Positions 52,220-61,420 of a DNA stretch of 64,000 bases are shown piece after piece. The notes under the pieces are model-generated. The model did not search any database, was not told the DNA's origin, and saw only the letters and a program-made list of their open reading frames with translations. Location of the stretch: positions 1 to 64,000 of the forward strand of contig NZ_JAIMID010000016.1 in the NCBI RefSeq assembly GCF_019966535.1. Direction: 5' to 3'. The stretch is from Mesobacterium pallidum. Its GTDB lineage: Bacteria > Pseudomonadota > Alphaproteobacteria > Rhodobacterales > Rhodobacteraceae. Made by a program: the position numbers and the translations under genes. Position 1 is the first letter of the stretch. Every line of letters starts with the position of its first letter.

Positions 52220-52758
52220 GCGCGTTGCCTCCCCATGCTTTCAAGGTCCCCGGGCTGCGCCTTGCGGATGCCGAAGACGACATGCGACACGCCGACGACC
52301 AGCGGATAGATCGCGATGGTCGCGACGACCTGCATGACGTAGAGGCCCATCGGCGGCATCTGCGTCACGGTCATCGCCAGGGTGATCCGGTAGGCCAGCG
52401 CCATCAGCACGATCAGCGTCGCGACGGTCAGCCACTCGGTCGCGAAGGACTGATCACGCAGCTGGCGGGCGTGGCTTTTCAGCCATTCGCTGCCGATCAC
52501 CAGGATCGCGGCCCAAAGCCCAGGCGGGCGCCCCAGCATCAGGTCGGCCAGCAGGGCGACGGCGGCGACCACCAGGATCGGCACCGCCCGGCGCTTGCGC
52601 AGCGACCAGGTCAGCGTCAGCGCCAGCAAGAGATCAGGCCCGGCCCAGTAGCGCGGCAGCGTGTGCAGTGGCAGGATGGAAAAGAACAAGATCACCAGCG
52701 AGATGGCGACGTAAAGGCCCCGGGTGGCCCAGAGACGGGCGGCGGTCTGTTCAGCCAT
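52216..52758 (-). CDS. mreD: Rod-shape protein MreD
   Basis: A 180-residue hydrophobic protein with about five transmembrane spans (for instance LYVAISLVILFFSILPLH). Position between mreC and PBP2 and size identify MreD, which is too variable for firm motif evidence. It overlaps mreC by 8 bp and PBP2 by 4 bp. Confidence 0.88.
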   Translation of the reverse strand: MAEQTAARLWATRGLYVAISLVILFFSILPLHTLPRYWAGPDLLLALTLTWSLRKRRAVPILVVAAVALLADLMLGRPPGLWAAILVIGSEWLKSHARQLRDQSFATEWLTVATLIVLMALAYRITLAMTVTQMPPMGLYVMQVVATIAIYPLVVGVSHVVFGIRKAQPGDLESMGRQRA

Positions 52759-53671
52759 CGGCCTGCCCCTCCGCCTGTTGCAGCGGCGCCGCTTCGGGCA
52801 GCGCGGGCAGGGCCATCGGCGCGATCAGCGAGCCGGTGCCACCGATGCCCCGCAGCTCGTAGTTCCTGAGCACGCGCAGGAATTCCAGCCGCTCGTAATC
52901 GGCGGCCATGCGCACGCGGAACCGCCCGCCCGGGTCCATCGCGACCTGGCCGATCACAAGCCCTGGCGGGAACACCCCGCCATCGCCCGAGGTCAGCACC
53001 TGGTCGCCGGGCCGCACCAGGTCCTGGTCCTCGATGAAGTCGATGGGCGGCGCGGCGGTGTTGTCGCCGACGATCAGCACCCGCTGCCCCGAGGGCTGGA
53101 TGACGGCGGGAATGCGGCTTGATGTGTCGGTCAGCAGCAGCACGCGCGAGGTGTTCTCGCCCACACCCGAGACGCGCCCGACCACGCCCAGCCCGTCCAT
53201 CGCGGCCCAGCCGTCGACGATTCCGTCATGGGCGCCGATGTTCAGCAGCACGGACTGGCGGAAGGGCGACCCGCTGTCGGCCAACACCACGCCCGTGATG
53301 TAGGTCAGCTTGGGGTCGAGCTGCACGTTGTTCAGATCGCGCAGCCGGGCGTTCTCCTGTTCCAGCTGGACGGCGGCTTCCTTCCAGGACTTCATCTGCT
53401 GCAACTCGCGGCGCAGTTCCTGGTTCTGCTGGGCAAGGCTTTGATACGACTGGAAATCCCGCAGCAGGCTGATGGCGCCCGTGACCGGTGCCATGGCCCA
53501 GTCGAACTGCGGCACGACCCGGTCGATGACGGCGGCGCGGAAGCGTTCGACGCGCGGGCTGTCGATGCGCCAGACCAGGAACAGCGCCAGCAGGCACAGC
53601 ACAACCACCGCCACAAGCAACCGCTTGAGCGGGCCGGTGTATTCCTCCGACTGGTTCCGATCCCTGGCCAT
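52751..53671 (-). CDS. mreC: Rod-shape protein MreC
   Basis: A 306-residue bitopic protein. One transmembrane segment (LLVAVVVLCLLALFLVW) leads to a coiled coil (LAQQNQELRRELQQM) and the periplasmic beta-barrel region (ITGVVLADSGSPFRQSVLLN, GRVSGVGENTSRVLLLTD). It activates PBP2-RodA. A gap of 75 bp separates it from mreB. Confidence 0.95.
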   Translation of the reverse strand: MARDRNQSEEYTGPLKRLLVAVVVLCLLALFLVWRIDSPRVERFRAAVIDRVVPQFDWAMAPVTGAISLLRDFQSYQSLAQQNQELRRELQQMKSWKEAAVQLEQENARLRDLNNVQLDPKLTYITGVVLADSGSPFRQSVLLNIGAHDGIVDGWAAMDGLGVVGRVSGVGENTSRVLLLTDTSSRIPAVIQPSGQRVLIVGDNTAAPPIDFIEDQDLVRPGDQVLTSGDGGVFPPGLVIGQVAMDPGGRFRVRMAADYERLEFLRVLRNYELRGIGGTGSLIAPMALPALPEAAPLQQAEGQADG

Positions 53672-53746
53672 GTGCCTCCGGTCGCCGCCCCTGCGGTTCC
53701 GCCTCGCTTACGCCAAGATAGGCCCTTCGGGCCAATGAAAAAAGCG

Positions 53747-54793
53747 TCAGCTGTCGTAGTCGATCGCGTGGCGCAGCTGCTTTTCGAACTCGAGCGCCTT
53801 GCCGGTGCCGAGGGCCACGCAGTTCAGGCTTTCATCCGCGATGGAAACGGCCAGCCCGGTCTGTTCGCGCAGCGCGAGGTCCAGGTCGCCCAGCAGCGCA
53901 CCGCCCCCCGTGAGCATGACGCCGCGGTCCACGATGTCGGCCGCCAGATCCGGCGGCGTCGATTCCAGCGCGGTCATGACGGCCTCGCAGATCGCCTGCA
54001 CCGGCTCGGACAGCGCCTCGGCCACCTGGGCCTGGCTGACTTCGGTTTCCTTGGGGATGCCGTTCAGAAGGTCCCGGCCCCGGATCTGCATGGAAGAGCC
54101 GCGCCCGTCGTCGGGCATCCGCGCCGTGCCGATGCTGGTCTTGATCCGCTCGGCCGTCGATTCGCCGATCAGCAGGTTCTGCTGGCGGCGCAGGTAGGAA
54201 ATGATCGCCTCGTCCATCCGGTCGCCGCCGACGCGGATCGAACGGGCATAGACAATATCTCCCAGCGACAGCACGGCCACCTCGGTGGTGCCGCCGCCGA
54301 TGTCGACGACCATGTTGCCGGTCGGGTCGGTGATCGGCATGCCGGCGCCGATGGCGGCCGCGATCGGCTCGGCGATCAGGCCCGCCTTGCGCGCGCCCGC
54401 GCTCAGCACCGACTGGCGGATGGCGCGTTTTTCGACGGGGGTCGCCCCGTGCGGGACGCAGACGATGATCTTGGGCTTCGAGAATGTCGAACGCTTGTGC
54501 ACCTTGCGGATGAAGTGCTTGATCATCTCTTCGGCGGTGTCGAAGTCGGCGATCACGCCTTCGCGCATCGGGCGAATCGCCTCGATGCTGCCGGGGGTGC
54601 GGCCAAGCATGAGCTTGGCATCCTCGCCCACGGCCAGCACCTTCTTGACGCCGTCCTTGATGTGGTAGGCGACCACCGAAGGTTCGCTCAGCACGATGCC
54701 GCGACCCTTCACGTAGACCAGCGTATTCGCCGTCCCCAGGTCGATGGCCATGTCGGCCGAAAAGAGACCGGTGAGGTTTCCAAGTCCAAACAT
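53747..54793 (-). CDS. mreB: Rod-shape-determining actin homologue MreB
   Basis: A 348-residue bacterial actin. ATP-binding loops are DLGTANTLVYVKGRGIVL near the N-terminus and VVDIGGGTTEVAVLSL near residue 160; LTGGGALLGDLD lies near 290. The N-terminus MFGLGNLTGLFSADMAID suggests the usual membrane-binding helix. The start is ATG 54793. An in-frame upstream ATG would add nine residues without family similarity. Confidence 0.98.
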   Translation of the reverse strand: MFGLGNLTGLFSADMAIDLGTANTLVYVKGRGIVLSEPSVVAYHIKDGVKKVLAVGEDAKLMLGRTPGSIEAIRPMREGVIADFDTAEEMIKHFIRKVHKRSTFSKPKIIVCVPHGATPVEKRAIRQSVLSAGARKAGLIAEPIAAAIGAGMPITDPTGNMVVDIGGGTTEVAVLSLGDIVYARSIRVGGDRMDEAIISYLRRQQNLLIGESTAERIKTSIGTARMPDDGRGSSMQIRGRDLLNGIPKETEVSQAQVAEALSEPVQAICEAVMTALESTPPDLAADIVDRGVMLTGGGALLGDLDLALREQTGLAVSIADESLNCVALGTGKALEFEKQLRHAIDYDS

Positions 54794-54863
54794 ACGTCGC
54801 CCGCCCCGATTTGCTGCCACAAAAGTCAGAAGGCCCGCGACTCTGTCGAGGCGGGCCGCGCGA

Positions 54864-54892
54864 CTTATACGAAGTGCGCTGCGCGTGCGAAA
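54864..54892 (-). promoter_or_regulatory. Candidate promoter of the mre operon
   Basis: On the minus strand TATAAG, a five-of-six -10 box, lies 17 bases after a weak TTTCGC. It is 70-100 bases upstream of mreB. Confidence 0.3.
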
Positions 54893-54970
54893 GGGTGGTG
54901 GCAGGACAAATCAGCGCGAAACCGCCCAGTGCCGCCCGGAGCGGAGTTTCGCGCCCCGACGGGCGGTCGA

Positions 54971-55609
54971 TCAGGCCGGCCAGGCCATCGGAACGCGGTC
55001 CTTGACCTTCTTGAGCTTGAGCATGTCCATGTAATTCTCGACCTTGTGATCGCCGCCGACGTTCACCTCGTCCGGGCTGAGCCAGTAACGGCTGCCGATG
55101 GTGCGAAAGCCAAGGAAACGGGGCGGGACGTGGCAGACCGTGTCGTCTGCGCGGCAGAGGTTCATGACCCAGCCCTCGCCCGGAAGACGGTTGCGCGACC
55201 GGCAGACCTGCGGCGAGGCAAAGGCCACGGTCGGCACCTGCAGCGAACAGCCGACGATCTGGGCCGAAGCGGCGCCCAGGCTGTGGCCGACGATGAACTT
55301 GGGCCGCAGCCCCTTGGCAAAGGTGTAGACGATCTGCGCGTGTTCCAGGAAGCCCGCGTGCCACAGCGTGCCGCTGTCGCCGGGCACCACCTCGAACCCG
55401 TGAGTTTCGGCGCCGTCGCTGGTGACGTTGAGGTTGAAATCGAACCAGTCGGCGAATTCGTTGGTGCCGGGGATCACCAGCACGCCGCTTTTCAGGTAGT
55501 GCGCCTGCACGCCGCGGATGTCGATCGACACGTCGACCTCGGCGGCATTGGTGCCCGCGTAGCTGGCGCGGATCATCTCGGCGGCTTCCATCAGATCCAG
55601 CTTGGTCAT
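54971..55609 (-). CDS. Lipase-fold (class 3-like) hydrolase
   Basis: A 212-residue alpha/beta hydrolase. The nucleophile elbow FIVGHSLGAASAQ puts the active serine at residue 110; CRADDTVCHVP can supply the aspartate and GGDHKVENYMDML the histidine, as in fungal-type (class 3) lipases. No signal peptide is seen, so it is probably cytoplasmic. The start ATG 55609 has GGGAGAG upstream. Substrate unknown. Confidence 0.85.
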   Translation of the reverse strand: MTKLDLMEAAEMIRASYAGTNAAEVDVSIDIRGVQAHYLKSGVLVIPGTNEFADWFDFNLNVTSDGAETHGFEVVPGDSGTLWHAGFLEHAQIVYTFAKGLRPKFIVGHSLGAASAQIVGCSLQVPTVAFASPQVCRSRNRLPGEGWVMNLCRADDTVCHVPPRFLGFRTIGSRYWLSPDEVNVGGDHKVENYMDMLKLKKVKDRVPMAWPA

Positions 55610-55787
55610 GTGCTCTCTCCCATCCTGACGTGTCATGGGAACACGGTGTGGTTGCACCCGTCCAGTCCGGAATTCCCGACCGGCGGGCGGGCCGGATTAC
55701 CCCGCTTTCCCACCATTCCCGCCCCATTGTCGCCTGAAAACGATGGTCTTCTGCCGCGCAAACGGATCGAGTCAGGAACCGGGCAGC

Positions 55788-57404
55788 ATGCAGAAATTCA
55801 TAATCGCGGGCTTCGTCGCCCTGATGGGGCTGATGGCCGTCGCCTCGGACTTCTTCATGGAGTGGAAGGATGCCGAGGGCGCCTTTGGCCCCAGGGAATA
55901 CCTGGCCAGCTTCGGTGCCCGCGCCGAAGAGGAACGCCAGGCCAAGGACCGCAAGGAATTCCTGGCCCGGCCGATCACTAGCTTCATGCCCGACGCGCCC
56001 GAGGGCTGGGTGCGCAGCGAATGGACGCCCGAGTTGCAGAGCGCGCTGATGGGCGAGGACCGCGTCACCGACTTCGACCCCGAGGTCATGTCGGCGATGA
56101 AGGACTCGACCAAGATGATCGGCGGCTTCAGCGCGGCCGGCTACGGCAACCTGAAGGCCGCGCGCACGATGGTCTACCGCAAGGGCAACGAGCTGGTGTT
56201 CCTCGAGGCCAAGACCGAGCGGGACGAGCCCATCCGCGTGACCACCAGCTTTGCCGCCGACACGCTGCGCAGCACCTTGGACGACCGGAACTCGTTCAAG
56301 GGGTTCGCCCATTCGCAGGGCGTGTCTTGGGCACAGAAGCACGGCAAATGGGACGTTTTTGCCGAGCTGGAAAGCGGCGGGACGCGCGAGGACGAAGAGA
56401 AACGGCGCACCTTCCAGACCCGGATGGGCGACCGCGTGGCCCTGCAGATCACCGCCCGGGCCGAGGACGCGTCGATCCGCGAGATCATGCATGCCATCGA
56501 CTATGTCGCGCTGAACAGGCTGAACGAGTTGCCCATGGTCGGCGTCTCGGCCGATGTGCCGGTCATGCCGGTGGACCAGCAGGTCTTTGTCGCACAGCGC
56601 TGGTCGGACCAGCGTCACCAGCAGCGGTTGCAACAGCGGGCCGCCGCGCTGGCCAAGTACGAAAGCGGCGACTACTCGCCCACCTTCCTCGAACAGATGA
56701 TCACGCCGGCCGGGGCCGAGTACCGGTTGGACAAGCAACGCGCGGCCGGCCAGCAGATCGGGCTCGAGACGCAGGAGGCCAGCGTCAAGGTCGAGAAGGC
56801 CGAGACGGTGCAAGCCGCCGCCGAGCCGGACGCGGAGGCGGGCGGGTTCTCGCTGCTCAAGCTCTTTGCCGGTCCCGACAAGGAGGCCGAGGCCCTGGCC
56901 GCCGCAGAGGCCGAGGCCCGTGCCGCCGAGGTCGCGCTGGCGCAGGCCAGGGCCCGCGTGTCGCAGCTTGGCCTGGCCACGACCGACCTGCGTGTCGCCC
57001 AGGACGGGCTGTCGGGCAAGCCGCAGGCCGAATGGAAGGCGGCCAGCAGCGGCGGTCTCAAGACCCACCACCCGCGGTATGACCTGCGCCAGCACGAGGT
57101 GCAGGCCGGCCTCGCCCCCGGCAGCTGCGTGCAACTGGTCAGCGGCACGATCTATTGCGAGGCCAATGCCGAGGCGATTCGCCTGGCCGCGGCCGAAGCC
57201 CTGTCGACCCAAAGCTACTCCGAGGTCACGGCCGCCCCCGCCCGTGTCTGCCCCCTGAAGTTGCCTTGTCGGAAAGCGATTTTCCGCGAAGTCGTTTTCA
57301 GCGCGGCAAATGTCGGGTGGGCTGCGCGCCGCTGTGCGAATCCGGTAAAAGCGGGTCAGGCCACGCAAACCCCGGAGCGCACGTCACATGAAGACCCACG
57401 TTAA
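55788..57404 (+). CDS. Exported coiled-coil protein of unknown function, with a suspicious C-terminal tail
   Basis: A 538-residue protein. The N-terminus has a hydrophobic segment (FIIAGFVALMGLMAVAS) acting as signal or anchor. The middle is an uncharacterised domain, and residues about 365-410 form an Ala/Glu coiled coil (KEAEALAAAEAEARAAE). From residue 490 onward composition changes (basic, less GC-biased) and the gene overruns the next start by 17 bp. Loss of one C from a run of five at 57251-57255 would create a TGA right after residue 489. I do not recognise a family. Confidence 0.72.
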   Translation: MQKFIIAGFVALMGLMAVASDFFMEWKDAEGAFGPREYLASFGARAEEERQAKDRKEFLARPITSFMPDAPEGWVRSEWTPELQSALMGEDRVTDFDPEVMSAMKDSTKMIGGFSAAGYGNLKAARTMVYRKGNELVFLEAKTERDEPIRVTTSFAADTLRSTLDDRNSFKGFAHSQGVSWAQKHGKWDVFAELESGGTREDEEKRRTFQTRMGDRVALQITARAEDASIREIMHAIDYVALNRLNELPMVGVSADVPVMPVDQQVFVAQRWSDQRHQQRLQQRAAALAKYESGDYSPTFLEQMITPAGAEYRLDKQRAAGQQIGLETQEASVKVEKAETVQAAAEPDAEAGGFSLLKLFAGPDKEAEALAAAEAEARAAEVALAQARARVSQLGLATTDLRVAQDGLSGKPQAEWKAASSGGLKTHHPRYDLRQHEVQAGLAPGSCVQLVSGTIYCEANAEAIRLAAAEALSTQSYSEVTAAPARVCPLKLPCRKAIFREVVFSAANVGWAARRCANPVKAGQATQTPERTSHEDPR

Positions 57405-59892
57405 AGCCCTTGTCGTCGGCGGTGGCGCCGTCGGTACCTCGATCGCCTACCATCTGGCCCGCGCGGGCTGGCAGGACGTCATGCTGCTGGAACGGGACGA
57501 GCTGACGAGCGGCTCGACCTGGCACGCGGCCGGCCTGCTGCCGCTGTTCAACATGAACTACGCGACGACCCATATCCACAAGTACTCGGTCGATTTCTAC
57601 AAGACGCTCGAAGCGGAAACTGGCCTCAACGCCGGCTTTGCCATCGTGGGCAACCTGCGCATGGCGCAGACCGATGCGCGGATGGACGAGTACCGGCTTT
57701 ACAGCTCGACCGCCGAAACCGCCGGCGTCTACCACGAGTTCCTGAGCCCGGCCGAGATCAAGGAGCGCTGGCCGCTGCTCAATACCGAGGATCTCAAGGG
57801 CGCGCTGTTCCATCCGCAGGACGGCTATATCAACCCTGCCGACGTGACCATGGCCATGGCCAAGGGCGCCCGCCAGCGCGGTGTGATGATCGAGCGGAAG
57901 TGGCAGGTCGACGGCTACGAGTGGACCGGGTCCGAGTGGAAGGTCACCGTCACCAAGATGGTCGAGAAGGGCGGCAACCTGGTGCCCTCGGACGAGCAGA
58001 CCACCATCACCGCCGAACACGTCGTGACCGCCACCGGCAACCACGCGCAGCGCACCGCCAAGCTGCTGGGCATCAAGATCCCCGCGATCCCGGTCGAGCA
58101 CCAGTTCATCGTGACCGAACCTGACCCGGCGCTGCAGGCCTATCGCCAGTCCGGCGCGCCCGAGCACCCGGTGCTGCGGGACGCCGACGCCAAGTGGTAC
58201 GTGCGCGAAGAGCGCGGCGGCTGGATCCTTGGCCCCTACGAGGAAGGCGCCCCGGCGCGCTTTGCCTACGGCGTGCCCGACAGCTTCCGCGCCGACCTCT
58301 TCCCGCTCGACCTCGAGCGGATCGAAGAGGAATACATGTCCATGATCCACCGGATTCCGTCCTCGGAAACCGTCGGTCTCAAGGACGATTTCAACGGCCC
58401 GATCTGCTACACCCCCGATGGTAACCCGCTGGTCGGCCCGGCCCCGGGCCTGCGCAACATGTGGTTGGCCGAAGGCTTTTCCTTCGGGATCACCGCCGCG
58501 GGCGGTACCGGCTACTACCTTGCCCAGCTGATGACCCAGGGCGAAGCCGAGATCGACATGGCCTCGCTCGACCCCAAGCGCTACGGCTCGTGGATCACGA
58601 CCGAATATGCCTGCCGCAAGAACGAGGAATGCTACGACCACGTCTTCATCCTGCACCACCCGGACGAGGAACGCCCGGCGGCCCGCCCGCTCCGCACCGC
58701 GCCGGTCTATGACCGCCAGAAGGCGCTGGGCGCGCAGTTCGGCTGCGTGAACGGCTGGGAACGGCCGAACTACTACGGCCCGCTGGATGCGCCCGAGTCG
58801 TTCGACCACGACAGCCGCAGCTTCCGCCGTGGCGACTGGTGGCAATACGCCGAGGCCGAGGCGAAGGCCGTCCGCGAAACCGCCGGCCTGATCGACGCCA
58901 CGGCATTCACCAAGCACCTGCTGCGGGGGCCGGGGGCGACCGCGTTCCTCGATCGCTTCACCTGCAACAAGCTGCCGAAAGTGGGCCGGATCAACCTGAC
59001 CTACGCCCTGACCGAGGCGGGCACGACCCGCACGGAATACACCATCGTCCGCCTGGCCGAGAACGAATATTACCTCGTTTCGGCCGGTGCCTGGACAGCC
59101 TATGACGCCGATTACCTGATGAAGGCGGCCGAGGATTTCATGGGCCAGGGTGGCGGCTATGTCGACATCCATGACGTGACCACGCAATGGGGCGTCTTCG
59201 CCATCGCGGGGCCCAGGTCGCGCGACATCCTGAACGAGCTGGTGCGCGACGCGGAACCGGAAACCCGCCTTGGCAACAAGCGGTTCCCTTGGCTCTCGTA
59301 CCGCGACATTGAACTCGGCATGTGCCCGGTCCGCGCCATCCGCGTGGCCTACACGGGTGAGTTGGGCTGGGAGCTTCACCACCCGATCGAGATGCAGCGC
59401 TACCTGTGGGAGCAGCTGCTGGCCGCGGGCGAAAAGCACGGCATGAAGCTGGTCGGGGCCCGCGCGCAGAACTGGCTGCGGCAGGAGAAATCCTACCGCG
59501 CCTTCGGCAACGAACTGGGCCGCGACGCGACCCCGCTCGAGGCCGGGCTGGACCGCTTTGTCGACCTGTCGAAGGACTTCACCGGCAAGGCGGCGATGCA
59601 GGACAAGGGCATCCGCGCCATGTGCGTCACCGTGCTGATCGACGGGCCGGACGATTGCGACCCCTGGGGCCGCGAGGCGCTGCTGCACGACGGCAAGATG
59701 ATCGGGCGCCTGACCTCGGGCGGCTGGTCGGTGGCTTTCGGCAAGCAGATCGGCATGGGCTACGTCCCCGTCGCGCTGTCCGAGCCGGGCACCAGGCTGC
59801 AGGTCCGCATCCAGGGCGCGCTCTACGATGCCGAAGTCACCGTCGACAGCCCCTATGATCCGAAAAACGAAGTGATCCGTAAGGACATTTAA
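57388..59892 (+). CDS. Dimethylglycine/sarcosine dehydrogenase-like FAD enzyme
   Basis: An 834-residue two-domain enzyme. The N-terminal DAO-type FAD domain (1-430) begins VVGGGAVGTSIAYHLARAG and has GSTWHAAGLLP, where covalent FAD attaches in relatives. The C-terminal part (about 440-834) is a GcvT-like aminomethyltransferase region that passes the one-carbon unit to tetrahydrofolate (VAYTGELGWELH, RQEKSYRAFGNELG). Roseobacters use such enzymes to demethylate betaine derivatives; the exact substrate is not determined. GGAG precedes ATG 57388. Confidence 0.92.
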   Translation: MKTHVKALVVGGGAVGTSIAYHLARAGWQDVMLLERDELTSGSTWHAAGLLPLFNMNYATTHIHKYSVDFYKTLEAETGLNAGFAIVGNLRMAQTDARMDEYRLYSSTAETAGVYHEFLSPAEIKERWPLLNTEDLKGALFHPQDGYINPADVTMAMAKGARQRGVMIERKWQVDGYEWTGSEWKVTVTKMVEKGGNLVPSDEQTTITAEHVVTATGNHAQRTAKLLGIKIPAIPVEHQFIVTEPDPALQAYRQSGAPEHPVLRDADAKWYVREERGGWILGPYEEGAPARFAYGVPDSFRADLFPLDLERIEEEYMSMIHRIPSSETVGLKDDFNGPICYTPDGNPLVGPAPGLRNMWLAEGFSFGITAAGGTGYYLAQLMTQGEAEIDMASLDPKRYGSWITTEYACRKNEECYDHVFILHHPDEERPAARPLRTAPVYDRQKALGAQFGCVNGWERPNYYGPLDAPESFDHDSRSFRRGDWWQYAEAEAKAVRETAGLIDATAFTKHLLRGPGATAFLDRFTCNKLPKVGRINLTYALTEAGTTRTEYTIVRLAENEYYLVSAGAWTAYDADYLMKAAEDFMGQGGGYVDIHDVTTQWGVFAIAGPRSRDILNELVRDAEPETRLGNKRFPWLSYRDIELGMCPVRAIRVAYTGELGWELHHPIEMQRYLWEQLLAAGEKHGMKLVGARAQNWLRQEKSYRAFGNELGRDATPLEAGLDRFVDLSKDFTGKAAMQDKGIRAMCVTVLIDGPDDCDPWGREALLHDGKMIGRLTSGGWSVAFGKQIGMGYVPVALSEPGTRLQVRIQGALYDAEVTVDSPYDPKNEVIRKDI

Positions 59893-60095
59893 GGGACGGG
59901 AAAGAGTTTTGTTGGAAAACGGGCCCGGCACTTGACCTATGTCATGACGCCGGGCCCCTGACTCGGGCACTTCACCCGTGACGTCGCCGCGGCGACGAGA
60001 TGGGAGCACCGGGTCTTTCGCGTTCGACTTGGTGTGTTCCCGTGGCCCCGATTGCATCCCGGTCGGGGCCACCCACCCGCGGCACGTCACTGACT
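59893..60095 (+). ncRNA. Structured 3' region after the dehydrogenase gene
   Basis: About 200 non-coding bases contain three ordered elements: a 9-bp stem GGGCCCGGC/GCCGGGCCC (59921-59957) with TGAC/GTCA inside its loop; a perfect 14-bp palindrome GTCGCCGCGGCGAC (59983-59996); and a perfect 10-bp stem GTGGCCCCGA/TCGGGGCCAC (60042-60072). A strong terminator follows. It may be a 3'-UTR-derived small RNA; no convincing internal promoter is seen. Confidence 0.45.
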
Positions 60096-60135
60096 AAAAA
60101 GACCCCGGCCGGTTGTCCCGGCCGGGGTCTTTTTT
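60096..60135. terminator. Strong bidirectional terminator
   Basis: AAAAAGACCCCGGCCGG and CCGGCCGGGGTCTTTTT form a perfect 17-bp stem with loop TTGTC, followed by T and preceded by A tracts. It can terminate the dehydrogenase transcript on the plus strand and the AhpD-fold gene on the minus strand. Confidence 0.96.
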
Positions 60136-60323
60136 CCATGGCCTGCCGGCGCGGCCCCAACCGGGGCCGAAACCGCGCGTGGTCGCCCGGCCGTCACCTC
60201 TGCGGACCGGACGGGCGTGTCACACCGGCGCGGACCGGAGGTCGGGTCGCAGCGTTAAGGCCTTCGGGGATCTGCGGGGGCGACGGGCAGGTCACCGGTC
60301 TGCGGCACGTTAGAGCCCGGCAG
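60136..60323. other. Intergenic remainder without visible features
   Basis: Between the bidirectional terminator and the AhpD-fold stop codon I see no open reading frame with a start site, no repeat copy and no clear promoter. Confidence 0.5.
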
Positions 60324-60659
60324 TCAGTCGTCCGACAATTCGTCAAAGCATTCCAACGCCTTGCCCGCATACATCGAGGCCGGGCCACCGCCCATCTGCA
60401 CCGACATGGCCAGCACGTCGGCGACCTCGTCCCGGGTTGCGCCCGCGCGGATCAGCGCCTTGACGTGCAGCGCGATGCAGCTGTCGCATTGCGCATAGAC
60501 CGCGATTCCAAGGGCGACGAATTCCTTGGTCTTGGCGTCCAGCGGGCCCTCTTTCTTCACGGCCATGTTCAGCTCGTTGAACTTTGCCATGGCCGGCGCG
60601 GCCTTGTTCAGCGCGCGCAGCTGCGCATAGGTGCGGTCGATCGTGTCTTTCCAGCTCAT
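60324..60659 (-). CDS. Carboxymuconolactone decarboxylase/AhpD-fold protein
   Basis: A 111-residue AhpD-like protein. The redox motif CDSCIALH (Cys-x2-Cys-x3-His) is that of alkylhydroperoxidase AhpD, which reduces peroxides, rather than of true decarboxylases. ATG 60659 with AGGAGAGAC upstream is chosen. It is separated by 101 bp from the methyltransferase gene on the same strand. Confidence 0.88.
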   Translation of the reverse strand: MSWKDTIDRTYAQLRALNKAAPAMAKFNELNMAVKKEGPLDAKTKEFVALGIAVYAQCDSCIALHVKALIRAGATRDEVADVLAMSVQMGGGPASMYAGKALECFDELSDD

Positions 60660-60760
60660 CCGTCTCTCCTGGCATGACGTTGCCGCAGCCATAGCGCGCG
60701 CGGCAGGACCCGGACCTTGCGCAGGATCAAGACATGCAGGTTTTTGCAGGTGACTTCGGG

Positions 60761-61420
60761 TCAGAACGGCCGTGTGAAGACAAGGCCAAGGTTGTTCGCC
60801 GGCATCTCGACCGCCGCGACAAGGTCGAGGCCCGCGGCCTGCACGATGTCGATCACGTCGAAATCGTCCTTGTAGCCGATGTCGGGGTCCTGCTGTTGCA
60901 GCGAGGCGTGGAAACGTTCATCGCCCTCGCTCGTCAGCTCTCCGGCCCGCATGAAGGGGCCATAAAGGATCAGGTGGCCGTTGACCCCGACCGCCTGCGC
61001 GGCCTCCTGCAAGAGCTGAGTGGCCTCGGCGTCGCTGATGAGGTGCAAGAGGTTGCACAGCGAAACCAGGGCCTTGCCGCCGTGCGCGCGCGCCCAACCC
61101 GGCGCGCTGGCGTCCAGCGCCATGGCCGGCAGGATATTCGTCAACCCCGACTCGCGCGCGTAGGCGTCGATCGACCGCAGCCGCATCGGGTCCACGTCGG
61201 TCGGCTGCCAGCTGAGCCCCGGCAGGCGCCGGGCCAGTGCCACCACGTGCTGCCCGGTGCCCGAGGCGATCTCGAGCGCGTCACCCGTTTCGGCGGCAAA
61301 ACTGGCCACCAGGTTGCAAACCGCGTCGCAATTCCGTGTGGCAGAGGGGGCGATCAGCTTGTCGCCGTCGGACGGCATGTGCATCGGCCCTCCGTCGGGC
61401 AGGGTCAGCTTGCGGGTCAT
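60761..61420 (-). CDS. SAM-dependent methyltransferase, DUF938-like
   Basis: A 219-residue Rossmann methyltransferase. The SAM loop LEIASGTGQHVVALARRLPG and the downstream QPTDVDP are diagnostic of the DUF938 group. Substrate unknown. Its start overlaps the amino-acid-oxidase-like gene's stop (ATGA), so the two are translated together. Confidence 0.87.
   Translation of the reverse strand: MTRKLTLPDGGPMHMPSDGDKLIAPSATRNCDAVCNLVASFAAETGDALEIASGTGQHVVALARRLPGLSWQPTDVDPMRLRSIDAYARESGLTNILPAMALDASAPGWARAHGGKALVSLCNLLHLISDAEATQLLQEAAQAVGVNGHLILYGPFMRAGELTSEGDERFHASLQQQDPDIGYKDDFDVIDIVQAAGLDLVAAVEMPANNLGLVFTRPF

Noticed and set aside
59933..59957. TTGACC motif as a promoter for a small RNA in the 3' region
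   Set aside because: It lies inside the loop of a hairpin, and no -10 box is found 16-18 bases downstream.
57298..60090. Open frame of 930 codons on the minus strand opposite the dehydrogenase
   Set aside because: It spans two genes and the structured 3' region, which would make no sense for one protein. It is a shadow.
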